Both the position numbers and the translations under genes were made by a program. Of a stretch of 64,000 nucleotides of DNA, positions 36,814-46,025 are shown one piece after another. The notes beneath the pieces were generated by a model. That model saw nothing but the letters and a program-made list of their open reading frames with translations, searched no databases and was not told where the DNA came from. Numbering within the stretch: position 1 is the stretch's first letter; each line of letters begins with the position of its first letter. The DNA comes from Deltaproteobacteria bacterium IMCC39146 (lineage in GTDB: Bacteria > Desulfobacterota > Desulfuromonadia > Desulfuromonadales > BM103), in NCBI GenBank assembly GCA_030005635.1, contig JARUHP010000004.1, positions 124,001 through 188,000 on the forward strand, in the 5' to 3' direction.

Positions 36814-39801
36814 TCACACAAGAGGGTCCTTTTCATGAGACTGAACGGCCGGCAGCCTCAGCGTCACAGCCGTGCCCTTATCCGGAGCGCTTTGATAGAC
36901 CACGCAACCGCCATGCCCCTCCATGATATTTTTTATAATCGGAACACCCAGGCCAACGCCGAAGTTCTTGGTACTAAACATCGGCTCAAAGATGCGTGCC
37001 ATAACCTCTTCACTCATCCCTACCCCAGTGTCACACACGTTAACTTCACATCGCCCATCGACAACCGTGGTGTTGATCTCCAGGGTTTTATCAGTAACAG
37101 AGATCTCCCCCATAGCCTGCAGGGCATTGGTAATCACATTCACAAGAACCCTGCGTAATCGTTCCTTATCGATCAAAACAAAAGCCTGAGAATTGAGTAA
37201 CCAACGACAGTTAACGTCAGCAGGGAAAGTAAGTTCATCCAGTAGCTCTGCGAGCCATTCATCAATCGCAACAGCTTCTTTTTCAATTTTGCGTTGTCGG
37301 GAGAAATCAAGGAGATCGCTGATAATGCTATCGCAACGTTCGACATTCCGCTCTGCCAGCTGCAGAGGCCTGGCAAGGTGAGAAAATTCATCCCCGTGCA
37401 AAGCATTCTTGAGGAGATAGAGGGAATTTGCAACGGTACCAAGGGGGTTACGTATTTCGTGGCTGACAGTTGCAGTCAATTGCCCCAGTACCGCGAGTCT
37501 TTCTTTCTGGACCAACGCCTGCTGGGCTATCTCTAACTGTTCCGTCCGTTGCTTGACAAGGTCTTCCAGCTGAAAACGATAGCATTCCAGTTCATTCTCC
37601 GCTGCTTTCCGGTCTGAAACATCCTGAACCATGGAGATAACACCGATGATCTCACCAGAGAGATCATGTACGGGGGTATTGTACCACTCACAAAGAATGG
37701 TGGCTCCCGACTTGGTCAGGTTGCCGTTGACACTGTGAGCTGAAGTATCACCCGACAATAATTTGGGCCACAGGTCTCTTATTTCAGGGCGGAACTCTTC
37801 TTCAATAATGGTTTCGAATGGCGTGCGACCAGTCATTTCCTCCTCGGTAAAACCAAAGATCGCTTCGGCCGCAGGATTCCACATATTAACCGTAAATTCC
37901 GGTGACCAGAAAATGCAGCCAATTGGCATACGATCAATGAGCAGAAGCAGGCTTTCATTCGCCTCCCGGAGTTTTTCGGCCGCTTCTTTGCGCTCAGAGA
38001 TATCACGGACAGCGGCAATGATACGGCTCTGATTACCGATCATCGCTCTACGCAGGTTGACATCGGTCCAGAAAAGCTCTCCTGTCGCTTTACGTGAGTG
38101 CCATTCAAAAGTACAGCTGCCATGTTCTCTCGCGAGCTGCAATTTTAGTTTGGCCTCTTCCAGGCCATAAGGGCTCTCTCCCTGGATGAGCCCTTCAACA
38201 CCGTCGACAAGAGCAGCCTCGTAAGTCGTGTCATACATATTCAGCATCGATTGATTCACATCCAGGACCTGCCCTGTTTCTGAGTCGTGGATAAAGATGG
38301 CATCGCTGGCCGCGTTAAAAATCTCCCTGTAATTCTGTTCACTGCGGCTTAAATCATCCAGCAGTTCCTTCTGCGCTGTAACATCAATCATAACCCCGAG
38401 CAGACGGACAGGACGATTATCCTCAACAACCACTGTGACCAGATCGCGGATCCAGACAACCCGGCCATCAACAGCAAGCATGCGATATTCAAAGTCATGA
38501 TCTTCATGCTTTTCAGACATAAACTGGCAGTAGGATTTCGCCTGAGCCAGATCCTCGGCATGCATCTTCTGCTCCCAGAAGGACTCTACTTCATACCAGT
38601 CCTGCAAGGGATAACCGAGAATGATTTCTGCCTGTTTACTGACAAACAGGAAACGAAATGAAGGGTACTCCATCTCCCAGACAATGCCATCGATCGAGTT
38701 GACCAGATCACGAAAACGTCGTTCATTGGTAACGATTGATTCCTCACGCATTTTGATCGCGTGAGTCATGCTCGCAATCTGGTTGGCAAGCTCATCGATC
38801 TCGACAAAGCCCGAGGGTCGAAAGTGGAAATCATAATGGCCGTCCGCGATCAGGTTGGTGCGTTCACCCAACGCAATCAAAGGTATCATCAGGCGCCGAA
38901 CATTGAAGAGAGCAATAAGGCTGGCAAGTAAGACAGCAACGGCCATAAAAAAGATAAGCAGGTTGCGCATATCATTGATCGGAGCCAGGACGACATGCAT
39001 GTCGAGACCAACCCAGACAACCCAAGCCGAGGCCGGAACCCGGTTGACACTCTCAAGGGTATGCGATGACCCCTGTTTAAATTCCTGGGTCGACTCAACA
39101 CCCTCCATGGCAGAAACAACAGCCGGATGATTACCGAAATTAACCCGCTGCATGGCTTTTTCCGTAACATTGTGAGCGACCAGGGTGCCGCTCTGGTCAA
39201 TGATCGAAACTTCAACACCGCCATTAGAGTATCTTTGCAGTAAGTTACCCAAACTGCTCAAACGGATATTCCCGAGCATGAAGCCACCCGTCATGGGCAC
39301 ACCAAGGGTCACCGACGGTTCGCCTGTCACCAGGGAGACAAAAGTATTACTCCAGACCGGAGTCTTTAACTCTTCTCCTGAACGAAAGACCTGATGACCG
39401 GAAAAATCCAGGCCAATGTAGTCGTCACTTCGCGCCAGCAATTTTGGCAACACACCAAGGCTAACCACTCTATATTGATCATCAAGCAGGTAAATGGATT
39501 CAAAGAAACGGGAGTTACGAACCACGGTGGCAAGAAAATCATCGGCGCGGCCAGGCTGCAAGATCTCTTTCGTGGAAAGGACTTGCTCAACGTGGCGCAA
39601 GTCCGAACGGACTTCCAGAAGGAAGGAATCCACCTCGTCAGCGATGTTTCTGGCTTGCGAAGCGTTGCGCTCACGCACACCATCAAGTTGATAGCTGGAA
39701 ATCAGCTGAATATTAAACAGACCAAAGACAAGGACAGGAACAGCGGCAACCAGCAGGAAGTTAACAGTTAAAGCGCGTTTCAGTGAGAATAACAAAGGCA
39801 T
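36814..39801 (-). CDS. Membrane sensor histidine kinase with Cache, HAMP and three PAS domains
   Basis: A 995-residue hybrid of sensing modules: transmembrane helix 1 (about 5-30), a large periplasmic dCache-like domain (about 35-260), transmembrane helix 2 (about 275-300), HAMP, three PAS/PAC domains (about 360-735), a coiled-coil and a HisKA domain with the phosphorylated His in TATVSHEIRNPLG. The ATPase domain follows, with NVITNALQAMG (N box), CDTGVGMSEE and GVGLGVPIIKNIMEGHGG. The start ATG at 39801 replaces a TTG ten codons upstream. It lies 80 bp after the response regulator gene, its probable partner. The periplasmic domain may sense a ligand delivered by the lipoprotein encoded at 40621-41754. 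Confidence 0.9.
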   Translation of the reverse strand: MPLLFSLKRALTVNFLLVAAVPVLVFGLFNIQLISSYQLDGVRERNASQARNIADEVDSFLLEVRSDLRHVEQVLSTKEILQPGRADDFLATVVRNSRFFESIYLLDDQYRVVSLGVLPKLLARSDDYIGLDFSGHQVFRSGEELKTPVWSNTFVSLVTGEPSVTLGVPMTGGFMLGNIRLSSLGNLLQRYSNGGVEVSIIDQSGTLVAHNVTEKAMQRVNFGNHPAVVSAMEGVESTQEFKQGSSHTLESVNRVPASAWVVWVGLDMHVVLAPINDMRNLLIFFMAVAVLLASLIALFNVRRLMIPLIALGERTNLIADGHYDFHFRPSGFVEIDELANQIASMTHAIKMREESIVTNERRFRDLVNSIDGIVWEMEYPSFRFLFVSKQAEIILGYPLQDWYEVESFWEQKMHAEDLAQAKSYCQFMSEKHEDHDFEYRMLAVDGRVVWIRDLVTVVVEDNRPVRLLGVMIDVTAQKELLDDLSRSEQNYREIFNAASDAIFIHDSETGQVLDVNQSMLNMYDTTYEAALVDGVEGLIQGESPYGLEEAKLKLQLAREHGSCTFEWHSRKATGELFWTDVNLRRAMIGNQSRIIAAVRDISERKEAAEKLREANESLLLLIDRMPIGCIFWSPEFTVNMWNPAAEAIFGFTEEEMTGRTPFETIIEEEFRPEIRDLWPKLLSGDTSAHSVNGNLTKSGATILCEWYNTPVHDLSGEIIGVISMVQDVSDRKAAENELECYRFQLEDLVKQRTEQLEIAQQALVQKERLAVLGQLTATVSHEIRNPLGTVANSLYLLKNALHGDEFSHLARPLQLAERNVERCDSIISDLLDFSRQRKIEKEAVAIDEWLAELLDELTFPADVNCRWLLNSQAFVLIDKERLRRVLVNVITNALQAMGEISVTDKTLEINTTVVDGRCEVNVCDTGVGMSEEVMARIFEPMFSTKNFGVGLGVPIIKNIMEGHGGCVVYQSAPDKGTAVTLRLPAVQSHEKDPLV

Positions 39802-39881
39802 GTTCGTTGATGGGCCCGCCTGCCAGAACAAGGAAAGCGCCTGCAGAAAGCTAAGGATTGCAGACGCTTGTCAATAATCAA

Positions 39882-40274
39882 TTAATGTTTAACAACCGGT
39901 GGAGAATCGTTCTGAAGCTTGTCAATAAAGCCGAACATCTCTTTCAAACGAAAGGGTTTGCGCAGGACATCGATGGCACCTGCCTGACGAGCGGTATCGA
40001 GCAGAGCCGCTTCACTGAACCCCGTCATCATGACAATCTTGGCCGAAGGACAAAAACTCCGGATCGCGGTAAGGCTTTCCACGCCATTTTTACCGGGAAG
40101 CTTGATATCCATAAAAGCGATATCGTAGCAGAGGCTACGAAATTTACGAATGGCCTCCTCGCCTGTACGTGCTATGTCAACCTGACAGTCACGAATACCC
40201 AGAGCAATCATCAGACTCTCCGCAAAATCGGGATCGTCTTCAACAATCAGCACTTTTAAATTTTTATCGGACAT
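39882..40274 (-). CDS. Single-domain response regulator (CheY-like)
   Basis: A 130-residue receiver domain with no output domain. The acidic pair is IVEDDPDF, the phosphoacceptor Asp is in AFMDIKLPGKNG, the switch Thr in VMMTGFSE and the Lys in VLRKPF. The start at 40274 (MSDKNLKVLIVEDD) has AAGGAG four bases upstream. It precedes the histidine kinase in an apparent operon. Lacking a DNA-binding domain, it must act by protein contact or as a relay. Confidence 0.92.
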   Translation of the reverse strand: MSDKNLKVLIVEDDPDFAESLMIALGIRDCQVDIARTGEEAIRKFRSLCYDIAFMDIKLPGKNGVESLTAIRSFCPSAKIVMMTGFSEAALLDTARQAGAIDVLRKPFRLKEMFGFIDKLQNDSPPVVKH

Positions 40275-40392
40275 CAAGCTCCTTGTAAGCATCTATTTAT
40301 TAGCGTTATTTATATCACAGAAGAAGTCAATCCGCTACCAAGGCGATTGATTAATATGGAAGAAAAGTCGAGATCTTGAGTATTTAGCAAGG

Positions 40393-40424
40393 AAAAGTCG
40401 GACGGCACTGTCTGTTCGACTTTT
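40393..40424. terminator. Bidirectional hairpin upstream of the kinase/regulator pair
   Basis: AAAAGTCG (40393-40400) pairs with CGACTTTT (40417-40424) with partial inner pairing. It lies in the 346-bp gap between the binding-lipoprotein gene and the response regulator and could terminate the former. The same gap holds a weak 33-codon minus-strand frame (40517-40618, MKSQTPFRRSLTLSFVVEQ start) without a ribosome site; I do not call it a gene. Confidence 0.5.
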
Positions 40425-40620
40425 AAACTGTTACCGCGACCTTGTACGAATGATCAACGACGCCGGCATCATGTCTTACTGCTGTATACATGGTTTGGCT
40501 TTTGCACCTGAACCGACTAAAAAACTTCATAGTCGTTGTCGAGAGAGTCCTTGCCGCTGGCCTGCTCAACAACAAAACTCAACGTCAAGGACCGCCTGAA
40601 TGGTGTCTGGGATTTCATAA

Positions 40621-41754
40621 TTAATCGACGACCTTGAACTGACCCTCTTCAACAACAGTCAGGAAGAGCTTTCTTTCAACATCTCCATAGCTGTCGAGAG
40701 TCATCTCCGATTGCAGGCCGGGGAATTGACGCACATCAAGGAGGGCTTTCTTCAGGCTGGTTGCATCTGTGCTTTTTGACAAGCCGGCAAAAAGGTAGGA
40801 AACCGCGTCGTATGAGAGAACAGTCGCAAAAGAAGGTGCGTAGCCGAAACGCCAGGTAAACTTTTCTTTGAATGCCAGGTAACGGGGGTTCTGATTGTTG
40901 GGGTTAAAACTGTGGAAAGATTGCATGCCATTAACGGCTCGGCCCCCGAAACTCAACAAATCTGTAGTCGAAGCCCACTCCGCAGAGAAGAGCGCGACCG
41001 GACTTTCAAGTTTGCGGATCTGCTGAGCTAAAAGGGCGGTATCAATGGCGCTGCTGAGTAACAGGACTCCATCGGGGTCTGCTTGCAGAATCTGTTTGGC
41101 AATCGGCAGAAAGTGAGCTTCAGGTTTTGAGGTGAACGTCTCCACAGCAACGACCTGACCGCCATGCCCTTCGAAAGCTTCTGTAAAACTGTTCACCCAG
41201 GTTTCTGTAAAAGCCCGATTTGAAAGGTCGTAAACAACGGCAAAGCGTTTAAGATTCATTTCGAGCGTGACATAAGACGCCAGCTGTTGAGCGTTCTTAC
41301 TGACAGGAGCCGTGACTCGCAGGAAATAATCGTCAAGACTGGACAATTGATCGGTTTTTGCCGTCGGGCTGATCATGACAACCTTGCTGGCGTTAACCAG
41401 GGGCTGTGCCTCAACCGCCATCGAGCTGGTCAAAGGTCCGATAATGGCGACGACCTGTTGATCAATCAGCTCATTAACTGCCCGCTTGAGAGCTTCGACA
41501 TTTTGTTGGTCGTCTCTCGTCACCAGCTCAAGCTTACGGCCTGAGATTCCGCCCGCCAGGTTCTGTTCTTCGACAGCGAGAGTTACGGCATCTCGTCCAG
41601 CAACACCCAGGTCAGCGACACGCCCTGTTAAGCCAGCGACAAAACCGATTTTGAGAGGAGCTTCTTCAGTACATGAAACGAGGGGCAGGCAGACAAAGAC
41701 GAGCAGCGCTGCCACAGACAAGCGTCTTAAGTATGAAAACCTTCTATCAGCCAT
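40621..41754 (-). CDS. Liv-type binding lipoprotein near a sensor kinase
   Basis: A 377-residue type I periplasmic binding protein. The signal sequence ends LVFVCLPLVSC with a lipobox Cys, so it should be membrane-anchored, unlike soluble LivK. The mature start APLKIGFVAGLTGRVADLGV and VVAIIGPLTSSMAVEAQPL are the family pattern. The start at 41754 has GGGGGAG 8 bases upstream. There is no permease or ATPase gene nearby. It is followed on the same strand by a response regulator and a Cache-domain histidine kinase. This context suggests that it presents an amino-acid-like ligand for signalling rather than uptake (inference). Confidence 0.8.
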   Translation of the reverse strand: MADRRFSYLRRLSVAALLVFVCLPLVSCTEEAPLKIGFVAGLTGRVADLGVAGRDAVTLAVEEQNLAGGISGRKLELVTRDDQQNVEALKRAVNELIDQQVVAIIGPLTSSMAVEAQPLVNASKVVMISPTAKTDQLSSLDDYFLRVTAPVSKNAQQLASYVTLEMNLKRFAVVYDLSNRAFTETWVNSFTEAFEGHGGQVVAVETFTSKPEAHFLPIAKQILQADPDGVLLLSSAIDTALLAQQIRKLESPVALFSAEWASTTDLLSFGGRAVNGMQSFHSFNPNNQNPRYLAFKEKFTWRFGYAPSFATVLSYDAVSYLFAGLSKSTDATSLKKALLDVRQFPGLQSEMTLDSYGDVERKLFLTVVEEGQFKVVD

Positions 41755-41838
41755 TGCACAGTCTCCCCCGTTCAGAAAGTGAATTACGGTAAAGAACAAA
41801 AGTTGCCCAGGCCGTTCATAAAATATGAGATATAACTC

Positions 41839-42057
41839 TCACACATTGACACAGAGCGGCAGGTTCAAGCCCAGCAAAGTCTCAGAATGGCCAAGGAATA
41901 GGTAACACCCTGACTCCAGGTTATCGACCAGCTTTGACAACAACCTTTCCTGGGTTGGCCGATCGAAGTAAATAATGACGTGCCTGCAAAAAACGAGATC
42001 AAACGCATCACGGAAGCCAAAAGCATCATCCATACTGTTGCTTCCCTCATAATGCAA
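41839..42057 (-). pseudogene. cheR: cheR fragment (chemotaxis methyltransferase C-terminal part)
   Basis: About 65 residues match only the last part of CheR methyltransferases: FDLVFCRHVIIYFDRPTQER, then LLSKLVDNLESGCYLFLGHS and ETLLGL. The SAM-binding domain start and the N-terminal helical domain (about 200 residues) are missing, and no start with a ribosome site is visible. It looks like a remnant of a lost chemotaxis gene cluster. It lies 85 bp upstream of the binding-lipoprotein gene on the same strand. Confidence 0.75.
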
Positions 42058-42431
42058 GCAGAACGAAGGTCGAATATATCACAACATCTGATGTAAACAA
42101 GACAACACTAACTGATTAAAATACTTGAGAGACAATCACTGCAAACGACGTTGTGCCAACGAAGAACATTAGTAAGGGAGCCCGGGCATGACGGGTCTTT
42201 CTCCACGAACTCTGCGCCTGTGTGAGGCCGATCGCGTACTTTTCCGGTTTAAAGATTTCGTTTAGTCAGCCACATGAAACATTTAAGTAACAGTTTACTG
42301 GAGCGAAGGAGATAACCAGATGTTTTTAAAGGCATCAGACCAGACAGACTTTCCAAGGTTGATATGCTGTGATAGGTTAAAAACTTGTTATTGATATTTA
42401 TTGTAATTTTAACTTGGAGGGACCACTCATC
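42058..42431. other. Intergenic stretch, possible 25-codon frame only
   Basis: No convincing gene. A plus-strand frame 42188-42265 (MTGLSPRTLRLCEADRVLFR start) has AGGGAG about 12 bases upstream, but it is short and unsupported. A strong GGAGG at 42416-42420 belongs to the next gene. Confidence 0.35.
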
Positions 42432-43577
42432 ATGCAACGATACGGAGCTATGAGAGCTTTAGCGCGCCACTTCTTTTTCTTGCTTTTTCTGACCTTTACG
42501 GCCTTGCCGGGATACGCCCAGGAGCTGACCCAGCGGGACTGGATGATCGCTCTGGTCGATGCCTCCGGGTGGTCATACGGCCTTCCGGACGAGCCGCAGG
42601 ACCCAGACTACATCAACATTCTGACCGGCAACAGAGAGTTTCGATTTGAAGCAGAAGACGTTTTCTCAAAAGACGAAGACAATGTCTCAATCATTTCGTT
42701 TAAAAACTTTGGCTCTTTCAGTGGCCAAAGCTGGCTTCACGGTACGAGAGAACCGACCAGAGTGCACTTGAGATTCAATCTCCCTGTCAGTGGTGAATAT
42801 TTGATCAAAGCTCACCTTCGTCAGGAAGGCCATCTTTTCAACATTGCCGGAGAGCAGATCGCTGCCGATGCTGAAAACGAGTTTACAGAAGTGAAGCTTG
42901 GCAGCTTTGAGCTGCAAAGTGGAGCACAGGAGATTCTGGTCACCTTACCTCCCAACGGCTCTATCGACTATATCTCTCTGAAGGCTCCGAACTTGGCAGC
43001 CATCACTCCTGACCGTGGCTGGCAGCCTGACGAACCCTTAAGCTGGCAGGTTCTACAAACCACTTTGTTGCAGGCCTGGCAACTGGCTGATCTTTTCCCC
43101 GCTGCCCCCAAGCCATTGGTTATCGAGGCAGAAGACCTGAAACAGAGTGAGGTCAAGGTCGTTGACATTCCACACCTTGGTCAACCAAGTGGAGGAAAAT
43201 GGCTGAGAGCAGGGCCACTTCCAGCCGAGGTCCGTTTCCCGATAACACTCAAGGAGAGTGGCTTCTTCGACCTCTCCCTGCGCGCCATGGGCAACCCGAT
43301 CTACATTTCAATCGGTGACCATCAGAAGCTGCTCCTTGAAGCAAAACCCTATCTGGACAACGTCACCTTCAAATCGCTCTTCCTCTTCGCCGGTGAGAGC
43401 CACATCACTCTAAAGCTACCCCCCGGCGGAGGCGTTGATCAGCTCCGTCTGACAGGCCGTCAAATCGACGCCACTCGTGCCAACACCCTGCTCGATTTTG
43501 AACAGAAAGAAAAACCCAGGGCACGGGATCTCGACTCCCTCGCAACAATTCTGGCAGCATTCGGCATCGAGCGTTAA
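42432..43577 (+). CDS. Exported protein with two carbohydrate-binding-like modules
   Basis: A 381-residue protein with a signal peptide (RHFFFLLFLTFTALPGYAQE, cleavage near AQA-like site). Two similar modules are visible: one opening FRFEAEDVF (about residue 75) and one opening LVIEAEDLK (about residue 235). Each is followed by a Gly/Ser-rich W motif (SFSGQSWLHG; QPSGGKWLRAG) and a beta-rich half ending in a Gly-rich turn (LPPNGSIDYISL; LPPGGGVDQLRL). This EAE-type pattern resembles CBM6/CBM35 jelly-roll domains, which bind glycans, but catalytic parts are absent. The start has GGAGG 11 bases upstream. comEC begins 3 bp after its stop, so both are probably co-transcribed. Confidence 0.7.
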   Translation: MQRYGAMRALARHFFFLLFLTFTALPGYAQELTQRDWMIALVDASGWSYGLPDEPQDPDYINILTGNREFRFEAEDVFSKDEDNVSIISFKNFGSFSGQSWLHGTREPTRVHLRFNLPVSGEYLIKAHLRQEGHLFNIAGEQIAADAENEFTEVKLGSFELQSGAQEILVTLPPNGSIDYISLKAPNLAAITPDRGWQPDEPLSWQVLQTTLLQAWQLADLFPAAPKPLVIEAEDLKQSEVKVVDIPHLGQPSGGKWLRAGPLPAEVRFPITLKESGFFDLSLRAMGNPIYISIGDHQKLLLEAKPYLDNVTFKSLFLFAGESHITLKLPPGGGVDQLRLTGRQIDATRANTLLDFEQKEKPRARDLDSLATILAAFGIER

Positions 43578-43580
43578 GTC

Positions 43581-45965
43581 TTGACTGTCATAGTGCTGCT
43601 GGCCGCATATGCGACCGGTATCGGCTTGACGTGCGTTATTGCGCCTTGGGACACAACCGGTTACGCCTTAGCTTCAGGGCTCTTACTCCTGGCATGGATG
43701 CCTTTCCGTTGTTCAAGATGGGGTTGGCTCCCCGTTACGATCCTGCTCTGTCTTGGCGGATTCATGCAGGCCTCTCTGGCTCTTAAAGCTCCTGTCGTCC
43801 ACAACCATATCAGCCGGTTCGCCGACAAACCTGCGGCTGTTATAGAAGGCAGGATTCTCACTTCTGAGAAAAGGACGAACGGAGGATATCGCCTGTTGAC
43901 AGACGTTCAGCAGGTTCTGAAGGGCAGAACGGCAGCCAAAGCAACCGGCAGACTTCTGCTTTACATCAAAGGAGGAGAGTTACAGGCCCGCCCCGGGCAG
44001 ATTATTCGATGGAGGTCAAGTTTGCGGCAACCATCGCGTTTCGGCAACCCGGGAGAGTTCAACTATCCGCTGTATCTCGCAGCGCGCGGTATTTACGTCA
44101 CCTCCTTTCTTAATCGTGCTGAGGATCTGACGGTTCTGGCAAACCATCCCGCAACAGAGAACTCTTATCTGGAGAACTGGCGGCACAGTCTTGCAACGCA
44201 TATCAAAGAGGTTGTGCCGAACGACGCCGCAGGGTTCCTGCAATCTCTTCTGCTTGGCTGGCGGGGAGGAATCAGCGTCGAACAGCGCCAGCTCCTTTCC
44301 AAAAGCGGTGTCGCACACCTGTTCGCAATCTCCGGGCTCCACTTCGGTCTTCTGGCCCTGCTCTTATACCAACTCGGCAAATGGCTTTACACACGCAGTC
44401 AACGTCTGGTGCTCTGGTGCCCACCCCAGCGCATTGTTCCGGTTTTGCTGATCGTTCCGCTTGCAGTCTACCTGTTGCTGACCGGCAACGCATGGGCGAC
44501 TCAACGCGCTTTCTTGATGGCAACCACAGTCGCCTTGCTCTTTGCCAGAGGGCGGCGCACACATCCCTGCATCCTTCTGGCAACAGTGGCCTTCTGCTTG
44601 TTGCTATGCAACCCCCTGGCGCTCTTTCAACCAGGCTTTCAACTCTCATTTTCAGGTGTCGCGGGAATTCTCATCTGGCTTCCTCACTGGCAGAGAAAGA
44701 CAGCAGATTATGCCAAACTGGTGCGCTGGCCATTAACGCTGATCATGACAACGATCGCAGCGACTCTTGCCACCGCCCCCGTAAGCTTGTGGCATTTCCA
44801 TCAGTTCAGCCCGGCCGGGTTATTGACCAACCTTTTTGCCATTCCGTTAATTGCCTGGGGAGCTGTGCCACTGGGCTTGCTCAGCCTGGCAACGCTGCCC
44901 TTCTCCGATCTCCTCGCCGATACCGGCCTATTGGTCGCCTCCAAGTTGGTAACTCTGGCGATAAAGATCGTCACCACCATCAGCCAATGGCCTGGCTTGA
45001 CGGCAATACCCTGCTACCTAACGCTCTCCACCCTGATTCTGCTGATCGGCCTACTGATGATCTGCTTGCCCTTCGGCAGACAAAGAACCCACTGGCTGAC
45101 CCGCAGCGCTCTTCTCGTAGCAACCGTAACGGCAGCCTGGGTAACGCAACCGCAGATTGCCGAACTACAGGTGACTGCGATCAGTGTCGGTCAGGGTGAT
45201 GCGACCCTTGTCTCTCTGGCAGGTTCTCACTACCTGGTGGACGGTGGCGGTCTGCCGGGGTCATCAATCGACCCCGGAGAGCAGCTGGTGGGTCCTGCCC
45301 TCGGCCGAATGGGCGTCAGGCAATTGGCAGGAGTCATTCTTACGCATAATCATCCTGACCACACATCGGGACTAACCTACGTCGTGCAACGTTTCCCGGT
45401 CGCAAAAATTTATCTGGCCGCCGAGATCAGCGACCTTGCACCGGAGTTGCAGCAAGCGCTTCACGATAAAGAAGTGCCCATAGAACGTCTCAGCAAAGGA
45501 TGGACCCATCTGATGAATGATGAGCATAGGGGTTTCAGCCTCTTTACCCCGGCACAGAGGTCACGTGACAAAAATGAACGCTCTGTTGCCGTTTTCGCAG
45601 GCAGACATGGTCAAGGAGCCTTACTGACCGCAGACCTCTTCGGCGCAGGCTTGTCACAGCTTGCGGAAGAGGGTCTGCCTGGCCGAGTCACCCTTTTAAA
45701 AATGTCGCATCACGGCAGTCGTCACGCAGAACCGCTGCGCTACCTGGAGTGGTTGAAGCCCACAACGGTTTTTGTCTCAGCAGGACGTGGCAACCCTTAT
45801 GGTTTCCCCCATCAGCAGACACTGGAGGCCTGCGACAGGCAGCAGGTTGAGGTCTTTAGAACTGACACGCAAGGGATGCTGCAATTCAGTATTGTCAATG
45901 ATCGCTGGCATAGCACGACTGTAAAAGAGGATGGTCGGGTCAAGGGAAAACCCCGACAGGGATAA
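43581..45965 (+). CDS. comEC: ComEC/Rec2-family DNA-uptake channel protein
   Basis: A 794-residue inner-membrane protein. The N-terminal soluble/OB-like part is followed by the competence domain (about 205-480) with HLFAISGLHFGLLALLLY, the family signature. A metallo-beta-lactamase-like domain (about 530-780) carries ILTHNHPDHTSGL and LKMSHHGSRHAEP metal motifs. In transformable bacteria ComEC carries single-stranded DNA across the inner membrane. No other competence genes are in the window. The start is TTG at 43581, three bases after the previous stop, with no clear ribosome site; translational coupling is likely. Confidence 0.93.
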   Translation: MTVIVLLAAYATGIGLTCVIAPWDTTGYALASGLLLLAWMPFRCSRWGWLPVTILLCLGGFMQASLALKAPVVHNHISRFADKPAAVIEGRILTSEKRTNGGYRLLTDVQQVLKGRTAAKATGRLLLYIKGGELQARPGQIIRWRSSLRQPSRFGNPGEFNYPLYLAARGIYVTSFLNRAEDLTVLANHPATENSYLENWRHSLATHIKEVVPNDAAGFLQSLLLGWRGGISVEQRQLLSKSGVAHLFAISGLHFGLLALLLYQLGKWLYTRSQRLVLWCPPQRIVPVLLIVPLAVYLLLTGNAWATQRAFLMATTVALLFARGRRTHPCILLATVAFCLLLCNPLALFQPGFQLSFSGVAGILIWLPHWQRKTADYAKLVRWPLTLIMTTIAATLATAPVSLWHFHQFSPAGLLTNLFAIPLIAWGAVPLGLLSLATLPFSDLLADTGLLVASKLVTLAIKIVTTISQWPGLTAIPCYLTLSTLILLIGLLMICLPFGRQRTHWLTRSALLVATVTAAWVTQPQIAELQVTAISVGQGDATLVSLAGSHYLVDGGGLPGSSIDPGEQLVGPALGRMGVRQLAGVILTHNHPDHTSGLTYVVQRFPVAKIYLAAEISDLAPELQQALHDKEVPIERLSKGWTHLMNDEHRGFSLFTPAQRSRDKNERSVAVFAGRHGQGALLTADLFGAGLSQLAEEGLPGRVTLLKMSHHGSRHAEPLRYLEWLKPTTVFVSAGRGNPYGFPHQQTLEACDRQQVEVFRTDTQGMLQFSIVNDRWHSTTVKEDGRVKGKPRQG

Positions 45966-46025
45966 TAATTGACTCATTTCAAGGAGTTTGCTAGTTTGGA
46001 ACGCTAATCAACGAAGGGCTAAAGT

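Noticed and set aside
40483-40490. TGTATACA half-site resembling the TCA operator
   Set aside because: Only one half of the palindrome is present and there is no -35/-10 arrangement; chance match is likely.
40517-40618. 33-codon minus-strand frame after the binding-lipoprotein gene
   Set aside because: No ribosome site at a useful distance, no homology, and a hairpin follows; kept only as a note.
42249-42437. 62-codon minus-strand frame
   Set aside because: It opposes the next gene's ribosome site, has skewed AT-rich composition and no recognisable motif.
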